Positions 42,151 through 54,860 of a DNA stretch of 64,000 bases are shown piece by piece. Under the pieces are notes generated by a model. That model did not search any database and was not told where the DNA came from. It saw nothing but the letters and a program-made list of their open reading frames with translations. Position 1 is the first letter of the stretch; each line of letters opens with the position of its first letter. This stretch comes from Albugo candida. Taxonomy: Eukaryota > Oomycota > Peronosporomycetes > Albuginales > Albuginaceae. A program made the position numbers and the translations under genes. The DNA lies in the NCBI GenBank assembly GCA_905220665.1, contig CAJNAR010000160.1, positions 248,001 to 312,000 on the forward strand. Reading direction: 5' to 3'.

Positions 42151-44195
42151 CTCAGGAGAATCAAGAACTGATCAAACTGATGCATTCAATATATCTTGGC
42201 ATCCAGCTGACACTGCATCCCTAACAAAACTGTTCTTCTTATGTCGCTGATCAGGCATGTTCAAAACGAATGTGACGATTGTCGTATAAATTCTCGCACA
42301 GTAAACGTCATGGTTCATGGCATGTAAAAGTGTACAATACTTCGTCATCTTGTTGACAAGCTACTACTCGGAAATAAGGGACAACCACTGGTCGCACCTC
42401 CCGACATAACAGACCCTCGATTGCATCCATGACCGCAGCACAAGCTACTCTCGAGATTCAGTGCTGTACTAGCTAGGGTTTACGAGTCTTGCAGCCACGT
42501 TCCACCATATACGAGTTATGGTCATTATCTTAAAATCTCACGTCGGCGTAGTGAATTTTCTTCAAAGTAGACAGAAGAGCTGAGTTGAAGAAAGCAAAAC
42601 TGACTCCAAGCCCTAAGAAAAGTCCATGCACGTCATTATAGACATGACTTTGGATATGCATATATGTGACAGAAGTACGTACAAAAAGCGGTCAGACTTT
42701 GGTATAGAGAAGGAATTGAAGACGCACAAACATAAGCTTTTCTTTTTTTTGGCCAAACAGATGCCACAAGTCTATGCTTTATGCTGTGGAACATAAATAG
42801 TTCTATGGAAAGGAGATAGAGATAATGGCACTTGATGATGAAAGAAACTGCTAGCTACGTAATCTAGGAGCCAATTGAGAGTGATAAAAGTGATATCATC
42901 TGTAAGGTGATTTTTCGTACAAATCAGTATCTGGGACAACAAATCGGCCGAGACAAACAGAGCTCAATCAACGATGGCTCGGTAAATCACCAAGCTTTTC
43001 TACGAGAGGAAGGAAATCGAACGACAGAGAAAGAAGAAACGGTTTATCGTGTCGTTTGACTCGTGAAAAGAGGTGCGTTGAAATTACCAAAGCATATGAA
43101 AGTCGGAGACGGATATCCGGATCCTAACTTACCTGCCTGCACTGTGTGCTCAATGTCCGGGAAAGCAACGTTTGGTCAGCAAAGCCATTGTCAATCCCAA
43201 CGAGATTTATATCAGATCGTTGCTGTTTCTGTGGTTATATCTTAATCATTAGAGAAGCTGCATCGCCTCTGGTCAATACCGAGTTTACGGATACAGATTT
43301 CAAGACAGTATGTCACCAGAAAAACATCGAGAAAGCTTTCTCTGCGATGCCCCATCCCTCCAAGATAAGGTCATTTCCTTTCAAAAGCAACACTTTGAAC
43401 CCTGACTGCCTCCAGCAGACTCGGCTCTCTCACATACGAACCTGGCTACATGCTTGAGTACAACCAATGACTCTATCTGTAAACTGCATTTGACCGAATA
43501 TTCCTATTGATCGGATTCGAAAGACAAGAAAATCAAATGAGAACTTGAAATAGGGGTCAGTAAGCTATGTATCACTCTCAGGAGCCTTTAGAACATTAGG
43601 TCAGACTAATTTAGTCACAAATTGTTGGTATTGCCAAGAGAAAGAGCTTGTATTGTTCTACTTCTAGAGCAAGTGTGAAGAGTACTGGCATCGAATCTGG
43701 CAATGGAAGCGGTGATGGCCAAGCTGTTAGGAAGCTTCTTACTCAACCATCTGAAAGTGAAAAAAGCTGCCTATATCGTCCTCAAAATGTCAGCGAGGAT
43801 GCCGCAAAGTAGTACATCTACACTTCAGATTAGAAAAGACAAGAGACAAAAGCACAGAGAGTATCGCCAGATTAACGATTGTAATAAAGTGGAAGATCAA
43901 TCTGTCCGTCTGTGATGACAAGACTGTCAACAGTACCTGGTTGAAAGCGTGCATATGAAATCTGGCAAGACATGATGTGGCTGACCACCTTCTCTAAAAC
44001 ACTCACATCCAAGAAGGGCTTCTGGAACATACGATAAATCAGAATTTGGTGCTTATGCGATATATTACAATAGCAGATCGATTGACAGAGAGAAATGACT
44101 CTCGCGTTTTCATGAGGTTAAAGGCATCGTTTTAACGAATAGGACGCCATTGAGAGAGAAATACACTCGATCATTTGATTTCTGTTAGACAAATC
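42151..44195. other. Decayed duplicated DNA
   Basis: No gene. The interval 42380-42560 aligns with 52720-52920 (shared run CCACGTTCCACCATA), 43250-43450 with 39830-40030 and 53600-53790, and 43560-43900 with 53950-54310. Short plus-strand frames such as 43063-43245 and 43703-43915 are not preserved in the partner copies. Confidence 0.5.
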
Positions 44196-44199
44196 TCTT

Positions 44200-44692
44200 T
44201 ACTTTCAATAAGGCGGGTCGCAATTATAATAGACAAATACAGCAAGTCGATTAAGGAAAATGGAATAGTTAGCACTCTGTCTGTGAAACACTTCATCGTA
44301 CTTGAATAGAGTAACCGTATTCTCCAGAAATCGTACACCGTATTAAAATAGTCTTCTTTCTCGCTATCGTTTCCATCAATGGGATAGCGGTGGAACATGT
44401 TTTTAAACCATCTGCGAGTTGTGCCATATTAAACGCTTCTTTTACGATGTTGGTGTTGAAAAGATTTCCATTATGAGCAGGAGAGAACCTCGATACACGC
44501 CAAGACACGATCGAGTTCTCTTCCGTCCGCAACACTTACGAAAGATACGTTTTCTTCATTTCCTTCTGGGCAGAGACCATCAATTAAACTTCCCACTTGA
44601 GGAATATAAGTCTTGAGATGTTTTGCTTTAACGACTGCAATTGACATAGTCAAAAGACCGATAATGGCTGCAACAGACTTGGAAGAAATCAT
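44200..44692 (-). pseudogene. SSP-G: frameshifted secreted-protein gene
   Basis: The start at 44692 gives an intact leader (MISSKSVAAIIGLLTMSIAV) almost identical to that of SSP-F. The first family Cys is in LCPEGNEEN. The reading then moves through three frames while keeping SSP-F order: CCGRKRTRSCLGVYR, NLFNTNIVKEAFN, FHRYPIDGNDSEKE, and a last patch with LNRLAVFVYYNCDPPY. Frames change near 44555, 44470, 44400 and 44330. Promoter-proximal sequence (CCAGTAGCCACCAACT) still matches SSP-A. It is the tandem-block counterpart of SSP-F. Confidence 0.75.
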
Positions 44693-47600
44693 GGTATAGT
44701 TGGTGGCTACTGGGAAGAATTAAGTTATGAATCGATGTGAGATTTCGCATCCTTTTACTTCCAGCTGGTGCTACGGCATTGATGCAAACGTTTCTCCTAT
44801 ATCACTTATGCGGGGCTGTTGAGAACGAATCTGATATATGAATTCTCACCCGATTATACGTTCTTTTTTGTTTGAAGATAACGTACCTTCTGCGTTATCT
44901 TATTGATAAGATGCGAGCACCATTTATACATCTAATAATATGCCATTAGGTGATTCTAGTCCCAATGATGGTGTATGGGCAACTGGCTTTTCGCTGTCGG
45001 TATTATCGATCCGGTCGAATCCAAGTGGGATTCCCGATCGAATGCAAACACGTGAAGATTATACCGATCGCGGGCAACCATTTGTCTTTTTAGCGATGAG
45101 TCACAAGTGGGTGCCGGAATCAACTTCTACATCAATGGGCCTATGCACGAAGCTACTTCGAGCCTTTGTAGAGCTTGTAGCGTCTGCGGACTCGAATACT
45201 ATGGATACCAAGGACCGTTAAGTGTGAGAATACTTTGCGTGGAACTTCCGATTCCAACAAGATCGCAATCAATGATGAATTTATCGACATCGCGTTCATT
45301 CTTTTTCAAGACTGAAAACGATCGTATCGGCGGTTACAGTACGACAATGCGAAAGTGTGCTTGTCAGCGCAAAAGGAAGCGCTGAATGTTTAGCTATGTC
45401 TACCGTTTACGTGACTTTAGATCAGGGAAGCGATACTGGTCATGGAAATGGCCCACTCACATATGCGTGTTTTATCTATTCGAAAGGCGATGAAGCCTCC
45501 CTCTTTAAGGCATACTCTGGGCAGAAGTTTTCACACTATCTCGTCGAAACAGCGGAACACACAGAAGCACACGATCAGGTGCAGAACACGATCACACGAT
45601 CATAGCAATCATATACCGAACCAGTTTGCTGATCAATGACGCAACGATCAGAAGAGCTACGCGCGAGAGTGTGTAACAGGTCGATAGGGCCAGACGTATT
45701 CTGTATTTCAAATTCGAGGAAAATGAAAATTGCTCTTGCAGCGATTCTCCATACTTGTCTCAGCAGTCAAATTTGAACTCGAATGAATTTTATTCTTTGC
45801 AGGAGAATTCACTCCTCCGTAGAGGTATGATCATACAATACATACAGAAAGCGCTCTTTTCACACAAAAATACTACGAAGATAAATCGAATCTCATGTTA
45901 ATACCTTACAGCATGAAGTGACACTTAACTCTGATATTTCGTCAGCGAAATGTTCATACAGCCCTTAGGGTTAAAAGCATACTTTACTCCGTGTCTCAGG
46001 GTGAGGAAATGGTATCTTGGAGACATACTGGTTGCTGTAGGGTAGCATCTACCAAGCAAGCGTGGATGATCCAGTCTTGATTTTACGCGGGCAGAGTGTG
46101 ATACCTTTTTTAGCGTATTGGAGTTTCGCCGATAAAAGCTACAATATGAGAGAACTCCTCGAGATAGATTGAACAATTCGCTATTCTATAGTCAGTCTGG
46201 TGTACTTGGGCTTTTAATATCTTTTCCAAGCAGAGAGCGGTCCATCCTTGAAGCATTGCAATTCGTGACTGACAACGCAAGTGATTCCACCGTCACTGAC
46301 AGTATCGTGTCGTGTATATCGCGCTTTTTGAACCAACAAACGATTCTTGAAGATTGGCACGGAAGATATTGATCTTTCGATTCGTACGTCCTTGTCACCA
46401 GTCAATTTGTTTCATATACATCGAGTCAAAAGTAATATATTCTTCTGATCCTTTTTCACAAAATACTTTTTTATATCATTTCACAACGCGGATCGCAATA
46501 TCCTCATCCCAATAGATTCATGAAGACTTTGTGATCCCACCATGAAGCAGCTTTGATGGTTCATTTACAGCTATTTATCCGGCACACCGGCGTATGAGTA
46601 CATTCTAGACGATTGTGCTTCAATTGTTGTCATTGTCAACGCTCCTGGTGTCAGCATTAGTGATCAGTAAGCGCATACTTTGGACGAATCAGTCGGCTAG
46701 CTAGATAGCAGGCTGCTTCCAGTTAAATATGTGTAATTCTAGAATCATGATATCGTACTGCAGAGTCTCGATTTGCGATAGTGAAAAGACCGCGTACAGC
46801 AACTACAAAGTTGAAGCAGACCAATGATGAAGCTGCTGGGAACGGGGAAGCAAATTGAGTTGTGGAGCAACCTGTTGCACTCAAATATTTATTTTTGGTA
46901 CAGGGTGAAAAAATCTCACCCTCAAGTGGCCTTACATCATAATCAGCAAGATCCATACCTTCCAACTTCGTTTGTCGTTCCATGCGAAGAAGTGTACTTT
47001 TCTATGGCATACTTTTTGGCAACAAACCAAAGAAAACTACTCCTCTTCATACGCCCTTTGTTGTATGTATAGCAGTCTGATAACATGGAAACAAATACAC
47101 GTTGAAAATAAGGCTCATTTCCTCTATACCAATTTCTCGTCGTATACAGTAGGGCCATACTCTATTATTTTCTGCACGTTGAGAAGAAAATACTCGATAG
47201 AAACCCCAAGTCGGAGAACCTCGATTGGATGCAATCTAACCTTAGTAATCATGTAAGAAGTTGGAAGAAGAAAATCCTTCTAAAGTTCTGCCAAATCTAG
47301 TTGAAGCCGAATGTGACCTATTCTGATGTTTATGCTCTTAGATAGCAGCCTCAAAGCGTGAGCAGTGTAGTAGAACGCTTTAATTCTGGAGGAACTACAA
47401 GTGGAACTTCCTGCAATCTTACGTAGATGTGGAAAGTGAATGCTCGGGTGTGCAAATATGTTCGTGAATTACGTACAGGAGCGTTTTTCTGGTCAATTCC
47501 AAGCTGAAAACAATTTAAGATACCTTAGGCGAAACGCGTTTCAAGTGCTGCGGACGGTGCGAGGGGATGTAGTCAAAAGAGTTCGGTGGAGATCTCAGTC

Positions 47601-48588
47601 TTATGAATGGGTGTATGTGAACCAAATTGTTGAAATGATACTTCTAGGCGAGCCACTCCCAGAAAAGAATGACACATTCTATCACCACAAATGCTTAGGC
47701 ATTTCCACGGGCTGTCTAATAGGTTTGCTACTGATTGCGTAGGTATATCTGTGTTGAAGTAGGGACTGTATCGCAATAGTTGGACGCTGGAATCGTGGTC
47801 ATTGAGAACGATGTACTGCTTGATGATATTGATTACAGTACAAACCGTCTGATTTCATCATTCACAAGAACACTCGAATTATTTGTTAAATGATCTTATG
47901 CTGCCAATAGGTGTTTTGATCGACGATTAGCAGTATGGCTTCTGCATCCAGCGACCTATATGTAAATACGGTAGGACCTACGACGTGATCGTAGAATATT
48001 TTTGGATTGAAACACTCCTTCAGTCATTATTGGAAGCTTTGATCTATATGAAGGCAACATGGAGCTGGTCTGTATTATGCATTGACATCGCTCAATACTA
48101 GATTACAACTCGTCGTCTGAAGGACCATAATCGTCTACCAAACGCAAGTTTTGAAAATCATGTTCAAGTATGTTGATGATCATTATCATCCGCTTACGAT
48201 TCGATCTCAAGCTGCGCGAAAGAAATCTTTTCTCAGTGCATTCCCTCACTTTGGGGAAGCTGTGTCATCGTGTTATGATGTTTAAACCGTCACCTCTTCT
48301 GATATCGAGAGCGCCTGTCTTAGATTTTATCAATAGTTTTCAGGATTGACCGCAACTTCCAACAAATGCTCTTATCTTTGCGAAAACATTAGAAATAAAC
48401 CTTGCGGTCACAAGATCAGTCGCATAACTCTCGAGCATTGCCTTCCTTTAGTATACGTCTGATATAAGGAGTCAGATTTAAAATGAAGTTTTTACTATGA
48501 ATCAAACGAGAGACTCGTTGTGAGAAAAGTGTAAATGTATTAACGCAAAGCTTATCCGACCACCCGTTGTTCGATATAAACCCTTCTG
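44693..48588. other. Decayed DNA, first copy of repeated modules
   Basis: No intact gene. Segment 45030-45600 recurs at 49545-49970 and 56360-56750 and in part at 52230-52450. Segment 46480-46680 recurs at 58040-58240 (shared GATCCCACCATGAAG). Segments 47250-47350 and 48100-48450 recur at 58370-58490 and 58470-58750. A gene relic inside is listed separately (47440-47890). The order of these modules is the same in both places. Confidence 0.5.
47440..47890 (+). pseudogene. Relic of an unrecognised gene, copy 2
   Basis: Plus-strand patches SGQFQAENNLRYL, QVLRTVRGDVV, YVNQIVEMILLGEPLPEK and, after a frame break near 47742, IVVIENDVLLDDIDYSTNRLI correspond in order to minus-strand patches at 16830-16380. 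The hydrophobic strand V-V-I-E-N-D-x-L-L is the best conserved part. Function is not recognised. Confidence 0.5.
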
Positions 48589-49101
48589 TTACCATTTTGG
48601 TTTCGGGCAATTGTAAAGGAGAAAACGTGCAAGGTCATAAAAATCCTGGCCATAAGTCACTTTGTCGTTACCGAATAGTGTTTCAAAATCTCTTCGCATG
48701 GGTATTGCTTTGTTTATATAGCTCATACTATATCCAATAAGTGAAGCCTCGACAGGTGAGGAAGTTTTGAACATCGACTTCAATGCCTTTTCAAAATTTA
48801 GTGCGGTATAGCCTTCGATGCGGAGCATTTCGATCGTCTTATCTTTCAGGGAAAAGCGGAAGTACTCCAAAAGTACATCATTAAGGGATTTCTTGCGTCT
48901 TTCGTTGTTGCAGCCACTCTTTTTGCTTTGTTGAATGCAATCTCGCCGATACTCTTCTGTACCAGGATTGTGACACGAATCCGGTATAAATGTTGCCGAA
49001 TCTTGAATCTCTCCAGTGGGAGAGGGTTCCCAGTAACCATATCGACTATTTGCAACAGTGATCAGACCAAAAAAGAGAACTGTGAAAGCGCAAGAGACCA
49101 T
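48589..49101 (-). CDS. SSP-E: small secreted four-cysteine protein
   Basis: This 170-residue protein starts at ATG 49101 with leader MVSCAFTVLFFGLITVANS. Cys are at 43, 55, 64 and 165 in the mature chain (another lies in the leader at 4). The C-terminal YDLARFLLYNC is the best example of the family end. The central motif has drifted (MFKTSSPVEAS). The earlier frame start at 49137 is not ATG and lacks leader quality. The 30 bp before the ATG (CAGTGCTCAACAATATTACAC) also precede the split gene SSP-K at 61086, so E and K are sister genes. Intronless; function unknown. Confidence 0.8.
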   Translation of the reverse strand: MVSCAFTVLFFGLITVANSRYGYWEPSPTGEIQDSATFIPDSCHNPGTEEYRRDCIQQSKKSGCNNERRKKSLNDVLLEYFRFSLKDKTIEMLRIEGYTALNFEKALKSMFKTSSPVEASLIGYSMSYINKAIPMRRDFETLFGNDKVTYGQDFYDLARFLLYNCPKPKW

Positions 49102-50519
49102 GTGTAATATTGTTGAGCACTGGGGAGCCAGAAGCAAAATGAACTATGAATCAAATTGATGCGTTTACATCACTTTGGCATATGGTGCCAGCTGCTGTGA
49201 CGCTTGTTCTGGCCTGTTCAGAACGAATGGGACACTTGTCAGATGAATTCTCACATAAGTATACGTCATGGTTCTTGATATGAAATAATATACCATTCTG
49301 CGTCACCTTCTTCATATGCTTTCAAGCCTCTACTAATCGCAGAGAAAATGTTTTTTATCACCTCATTACGTAATTCTTCTTCCAAAGTGAAACGCCTTAT
49401 GGTGGTGCGCTTCTAATTCGATTCCACACGATGGTATGCGGTCGGCTGGTGAGAACTTGACTTTGAGCTGAAAAGTCAAGTTCATAAGTACGTAGCGGTG
49501 ACATTGAATGTATTTCTTTTACGTCAGACTTCGCGTGTTACCATCGAACCGGTCAAATTGAAGTGCCAAGATCTGATGCGAGAACTCAGACAATCATAAA
49601 ATATAGTGATTGTGAACGACCATTTGTCATTGTATGGATGGAGCCGCGTGGATGCAAGAATCAAGTTTGTTATCTATGCGCTTATGCGTGAACGAAGCTG
49701 ATCGGAGACTTTTTAATCCGCCTGGTGCTCGACCTATTGGATACTGTGCATACAAAGTGCGCGAAAAAGATTTCGTGAAGCGTTTTAGCCTTGATAAGAT
49801 TGCACTCATTTTTCGACTTGCATCCATTCTATATTAAGACTGGACACGATCGTATCGGTGACCACAGTACGACAATTCCAAGTGCACGTGGCAGAGCAAA
49901 AGGTAACTCTAAAAGTCCATCTATGCCTACCGTTTACGTGACTTTAGACCTGGGAAGAGATATATATTGAAGGAAATGATTACGCTCACATACATCTGTC
50001 TTGGCTACTTGGAAGGTGATGAGGCTTCACTTTTCACTGAAGCTGAGATAGACATAGGCTTACCCCAATTCTTTCAAGAAAACGCTGTGAAGTGCTTACA
50101 TTCCTTATCACTGCTTCCTTCTCTAAAAAAACATTTCTCTGACGTTTCCGTGAGCATGTCAAATCAGACGCTGGACACGGATGGTTATAGAAAAGCGTTA
50201 TCAAGAATCTCTGATGATCAAATGCCACAAGGACCCGAGATTACAATGGAGCACGAAGACTATAACTAAGCTCTAAGGAGAAGACTCACTATCGCCGACC
50301 TTTTTGTGTGCTGAAAGGTACACGTGCTTTGGTCTGGCCGTATCTAGAAGATGTGATTGAATCAACCAACAGCAGCTGAAGGAGCGAGCGCAAGTTTTTA
50401 AAAATGACCAAATATTTTGGTTGGAAAAGTGAAGGTTTGATATTTGCAGAGTGTGTGGGATATCTATCTTTCAAGCACGACATGAAGCTCTAAGGATTTT
50501 CAAGACAGCAATTTTGCTG
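49102..50519. other. Decayed DNA with repeated module
   Basis: 49545-49970 is a third copy of the module at 45030-45450 and 56360-56700. A plus-strand frame 49967-50269 (100 codons) is open here, but its counterpart near 56720-56950 contains stops, so I do not call it a gene. Confidence 0.45.
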
Positions 50520-51030
50520 TGTGAACTCGCGTTTTTGGGCACTTCTTGACGTGATGAGATCACATGTCTTTAATCCTACCTACTGGATGGTATTTGTACA
50601 TCCTAAAACCACATCTGCCATGTCGGTGCTTCTTTGTGGATTTCCGGAGGGGTCATATGCGAAAGATGACGCGTCATGCGTCCGAATGGAGGTGCGGGCT
50701 GGTGTTATGCTCACAGATGAAGACTGCGCGCTGACTGTGCTACGTCATGTGTTTGTGTTAGGGAATACTATCGTATGATCTTTTTGCTTATTGGATAACG
50801 GCTGCTGGGTAGACGAATTGCTATTTTTCGACTGTAATGTGTGTAACTCGCACTCTAATTGTTCAATTCTTTCTTTTTTCGCGTTTGAGAGATCGATCAA
50901 TGAACAGAAAACGTGGTTTTCTAATTTTGTGTCAATTGCGGCTTTTACTGTCACATCTTTGGTCAGAATGACACGTTTTCGTTCTTCTGCAACGTGTTCC
51001 AATTACAGTTATAGAAAAAAAATTTGGTAA
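50520..51030 (-). pseudogene. XRCC4-like relic, copy 2 (coiled-coil part)
   Basis: Minus-strand frame 51002-50745 reads EERKRVILTKDVTVKAA, then LIDLSNAKKERIEQLECE, and runs on into LHTLQSKNSNSSTQQPL, a continuation missing from copy 1. 50530-50760 matches 37870-38100. A remnant of the gene start lies at 52490-52560, separated by the SSP-H copy, so this copy was split by insertion or rearrangement. Confidence 0.45.
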
Positions 51031-51419
51031 GGATTGAAAGCCTAATCATACTCGGAGATAGCTGGATTTCCGCGGAATCTGTCAAAGCAGTTTTACTGGT
51101 CTTTTGCATTTTTGAAGAAATCGTGTTGCTATACTAGAATTACCGCCAGTGAGTTAGTTCCATCACACAAGCTTTCGACATTCGCTCTGTCGTCTTCTTT
51201 GCGTTATCATCGTCACCACTACAGAGGATATGATCTCGAAAGCGAAATGAATCGATCTGATCGATACGTTTCAGTAAGAATCACAATTCCGGGCATAATG
51301 CGATATGCTACAATTCGTATTCTGCTAACAAACATAAAGAGACATCTTACTCAAACACAGTCATTCGATGTAGGAAATTGGGATTTGAAGAATTCTTTCA
51401 GTATATCATGTAATCATAC

Positions 51420-51830
51420 TTGAACAAAGTGACTGAATTCTCGAGGTTTACACGAGCACTTTATCATAATTATTTCTTTCTCGTTAATTACCATTTATGA
51501 GGCAGCCGTGAAACACGCTTTTAACAGCATCAGCGAGTTGTATCTTCTCCATTTCGATCGCTTCATTTACGGTATTGGTCTTTCAAATATTTGTAATTAT
51601 GCAGAAGAGAAGCTCGATACACGTCAAGACACGATTGACTTTTCAGATGTCTGCAATACTGACGAAAAGTACGTTCCCCTTCATTTTCTACTGGTCAGCG
51701 ACCTCCAGTTGGAGTTCCCACTTGGAGAGTATTGGTCGTGGGATAATTTTCTGCATCGACTGCACTTGAGATAGTCAAAATACCGATAATGGCTGCAACA
51801 ACGTTGCAAGAGATCACGTACAGGGTTGTT
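51420..51830 (-). pseudogene. Second copy of SSP-H, more decayed
   Basis: Aligns along its length with 41750-42140: the 'gcagccgtgaaacacgc' region with the central motif, the helix region and the leader. Stops and indels interrupt all frames. The start-codon region ('aagagatcacgtacag') has lost the ATG (ACG on the coding strand). Confidence 0.6.
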
Positions 51831-54370
51831 GGCTACTGAGGAGAATCAAGAAGTGATCAAACTGATACGTTCAAGATACTTTGACATCCTCATGATATTA
51901 CGTCATTGACAAGACTGCTCCTCTTATGCTGCTGTTCCGGCCTGTTCAGATCTCACCCAGTAAACGCCATGGTTCTTGGCATGTAATAGTGTACCATACT
52001 GCGTCACCTTATCACGCCGAGTGAAGTGCTTGTTTGATCATCTCCTAGTGATTTTTCTTCCAATGAAAGCCTCTTGACGCGCTCCTCATTTGATTCTACA
52101 AGATGGTATACAGCTGGTGGGTGTGTAGACGACTGTTTTTAGCTGAAAAACAAGAATAGTCCAAGTGTACCTCTCGGAGAAATATAATATAGTGTTTACA
52201 GCGTAATTCGTTTGTTACCTTTGAACCGGTCGAATCGAAGTGAAAAATCTGATTCGACTGGAATGCAAGCACATGAAGAATATACTGATTGTGACCAAAC
52301 ATTTGTCATCTAACCAATGGAGCCCCAGTGGATTGGACGTTGAACCAGTTTCTATATCCACGGGCCTATGTGGCAAGCTGAACGGAGCCTTTGTAGACCA
52401 TCCGGTGCTCAAGTTACTGAATACTATGTATGCCAAGTGCCAATAAAGCGTAGTAAGGATCTTGTGTGTCGAAACTCATCCATTTCATTCCATGACTGGA
52501 AAGACAAAAGCCATCTCTTTTGATTACTCCCCACCTCAACTATTCAAACTCTACTCGGCGCAACCACTGAACCATTGGTCAGAATCCATTTATTAACTCA
52601 GTTGAAGATTTCAATACGCCGCTTCTTTACAAATTCCAATAAAGTACAAGTCTAAAGACTACAATACACGTTTTTAAGCACTGACTCACAGAAGAGAACC
52701 TTAAGTGCTCGTTGAAGCAAAGGGTGGACAGCTATTGACACCAGTGGTCATATCTCGCGGTATAACATACCCCAGTTGCATACATATGACCGCAGGATAG
52801 GCTACTCTCGCAATTTAGTGCTCTAGGAGCCACGTTCCACCATAAATGACTTATGGACATAATTTACCATCTCATGTCGGCGTAGTCACTTTTCTATAAA
52901 GTGGACAAGAGAGCTGAGATGAAGACGTTTTCTGCTGTCACAGTTCCTTACACAAAAAACAGAGCAGATCAATGCATGTGGCATCCATTACACCCCTCAT
53001 GAGCTTACATTTTCGGTGACAGAAAACATCGAATGATGAGATTGCACCAATGACTATGTTTGCAGCATAAATTCCGCATACTGGTTGGAGGCTCTTTCAC
53101 CAATCGGTTGGGTGTCGAATGGATCTCATAAATACACACTCTAGCACTGTGAGAAAGAAGCAAATTTGTCAGAAATGATGCCACAAGTCTGAGCCTTATG
53201 GTGCAAAACAAACGGGGATATAGACAATGGCACTCGATGATGACAGCAACTGATGGCTGCGTGATCTGGAAGCGAATGAAGAGTGATGGAACTGATACCA
53301 GATGTGAGGAGGTTTTTCGCACAATTCAGTATCTGGGCCAATGAGTCAGCCAAGACAAAAAGTGCTCAGTTAACAATTGCTCGGGAATTCAACAAGCTTT
53401 TCTGCGATAGGAAACAGGTGCATCAAAATTACCAAAGCAATTGGAAGTCAAAGACTGGTCTCCGAACCTTAACCTTACCATACTCTGAGACCATTACTGT
53501 GTGCTCAAGGTCCGGGAAAAATAATGTCTGATCAGCAAAGCCACTGCCAATCTCAACAAGACTGTCATTCAGATAATTGATATTTATGAGGTTGTATCTA
53601 GATCATGGAGAGGCTGCATTGCCTCTTGTCAATACCGACTTTATGGATACAGTATTCAGGACAATGTGCTAGTACAAAACTATAGACTTTCTCTGCGATG
53701 CCCAAGCCTTCAAAAACAAACTCACTACCTTCTACACGGAACACTCTGAACCTTGACTTCCTTCAGGAGACTCGACGCTCTCATACGTACCTGACAACAT
53801 GCTTCAGTACGACGGATGACTCTATTCGACACCAATATCCAGTAATTTATTGGGGTATATCGATACTTACGTGAACAGCATCTGGCAGAACAATTTTCTG
53901 ATTGACTGGATTTGAAAGACCACGACAATCAAACGAATACGGGAGATACGGGTCAAAAATCTATGTATCACTCTCAGGCGCCTTAAGAACGTGAATTCAG
54001 ACAACTTTCAGTCACAAAGGCTTAGTGTTGCCAAGAGAAAGAATCGTAGCCTTCTATTTCCAAAGCAAGTCTGAAAACTACTGGGTCGAAGCTGGAAATG
54101 GCAGCGTCTGTCAAGAAGCTTTTGAACTTTGGTTCAAGGAGGAGAGTGATTCCTGCTTTCAACCAGTTGATAGGTAAAGCAGTTGCAAATATAGACCTCA
54201 ACATGTGTGGTGATTATATTATGTCAGCGATGATGCCGCAAAGCAGTACATCTACACTTGGAATCAGAGAAGACAAGAAATCAAAGCAAAAGACAGTATC
54301 GCCAGACCGCAGATAATAGAATGAATGTAGCAGAGTGAAAGAAGGATGTATTCGTGTGTGATCACAAGAC
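51831..54370. other. Decayed duplicated DNA, second block copy
   Basis: No gene. It holds a copy of the 45.0-kb module (52230-52450), the XRCC4-like start remnant (52490-52560), and copies of 42380-42560 (52720-52920), 43250-43450 (53600-53790) and 43560-43900 (53950-54310). Open frames here, such as 53283-53531, are not shared with the partners. Confidence 0.45.
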
Positions 54371-54379
54371 TTTCAACAG

Positions 54380-54467
54380 TATCTGGTTGAGCGCAGGCAT
54401 CAGGTCAAGCTGGAGGTTTATTCGAAGGTGACTGGATTCTGACCTGATGCCTGCGCTCAACCAGATA
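54380..54467. repeat. Perfect 28-bp inverted repeat
   Basis: Arms 54380-54407 and 54440-54467 are perfectly complementary and enclose a 32-base loop. The left arm continues sequence that is alignable with the 43.93-kb partner (an ACCTGGTTGAAAGCG-like run), while the right arm has no partner there. The right arm therefore looks like a templated inverted copy of the left. It is not followed by a T-run and lies in no gene, so a terminator role is unlikely. Confidence 0.9.
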
Positions 54468-54639
54468 CGTGCGACAGAAGACAAACTCTCTCAAGCCTTT
54501 TTTTTGATAACGCAGATGTGACGAAACAGCGGTCCAGCGAGGGTATGACAATGGCTTGGAATCTAAAGTCAAGTTGTATTCAAATGCGCGCCATCAATCA
54601 GTGAAAATAGAGAAACAAGAATGCAATGCGGGTATTTTT

Positions 54640-54860
54640 TGGAGAGATACTGATACTTTACCCGCTCCGTATGACTTTTCTCTAGTTCATCACCCATCAC
54701 TTGTATGCTTCATCGAGAACACACCCCCGTTTATGTCAAAGGTCTCATCGTTGTACTCGTTGAAGAATGAAGCGACTTTCTTAGCCATCTTTCGCTGGGG
54801 CAGCCAGTCTTCAATCGCAGGCTCTTGAGGACATGGAAAAGCATTACAATTGGGTCGTTG
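54640..54860 (-). pseudogene. SSP-J: decayed sister of SSP-I
   Basis: Minus-strand reading AIEDWLPQRKMAKKVASFFNEYND corresponds to PIGVWLPKLPKREIASIIAPFFSGYKD of SSP-I, and the following patches keep order. Stops occur shortly after. No leader is present. A diverged upstream element (CGCAAAGGATTTGAATC on the minus strand) lies near 55062-55078. Confidence 0.5.

Noticed and set aside
49967..50269. 100-codon frame after the repeated module
   Set aside because: Its counterpart near 56.7-56.95 kb is interrupted by stops and indels, so there is no sign of selection.
54380..54467. Transcription terminator
   Set aside because: The hairpin is long and in non-coding eukaryotic DNA with no nearby gene end; a repair scar fits better.
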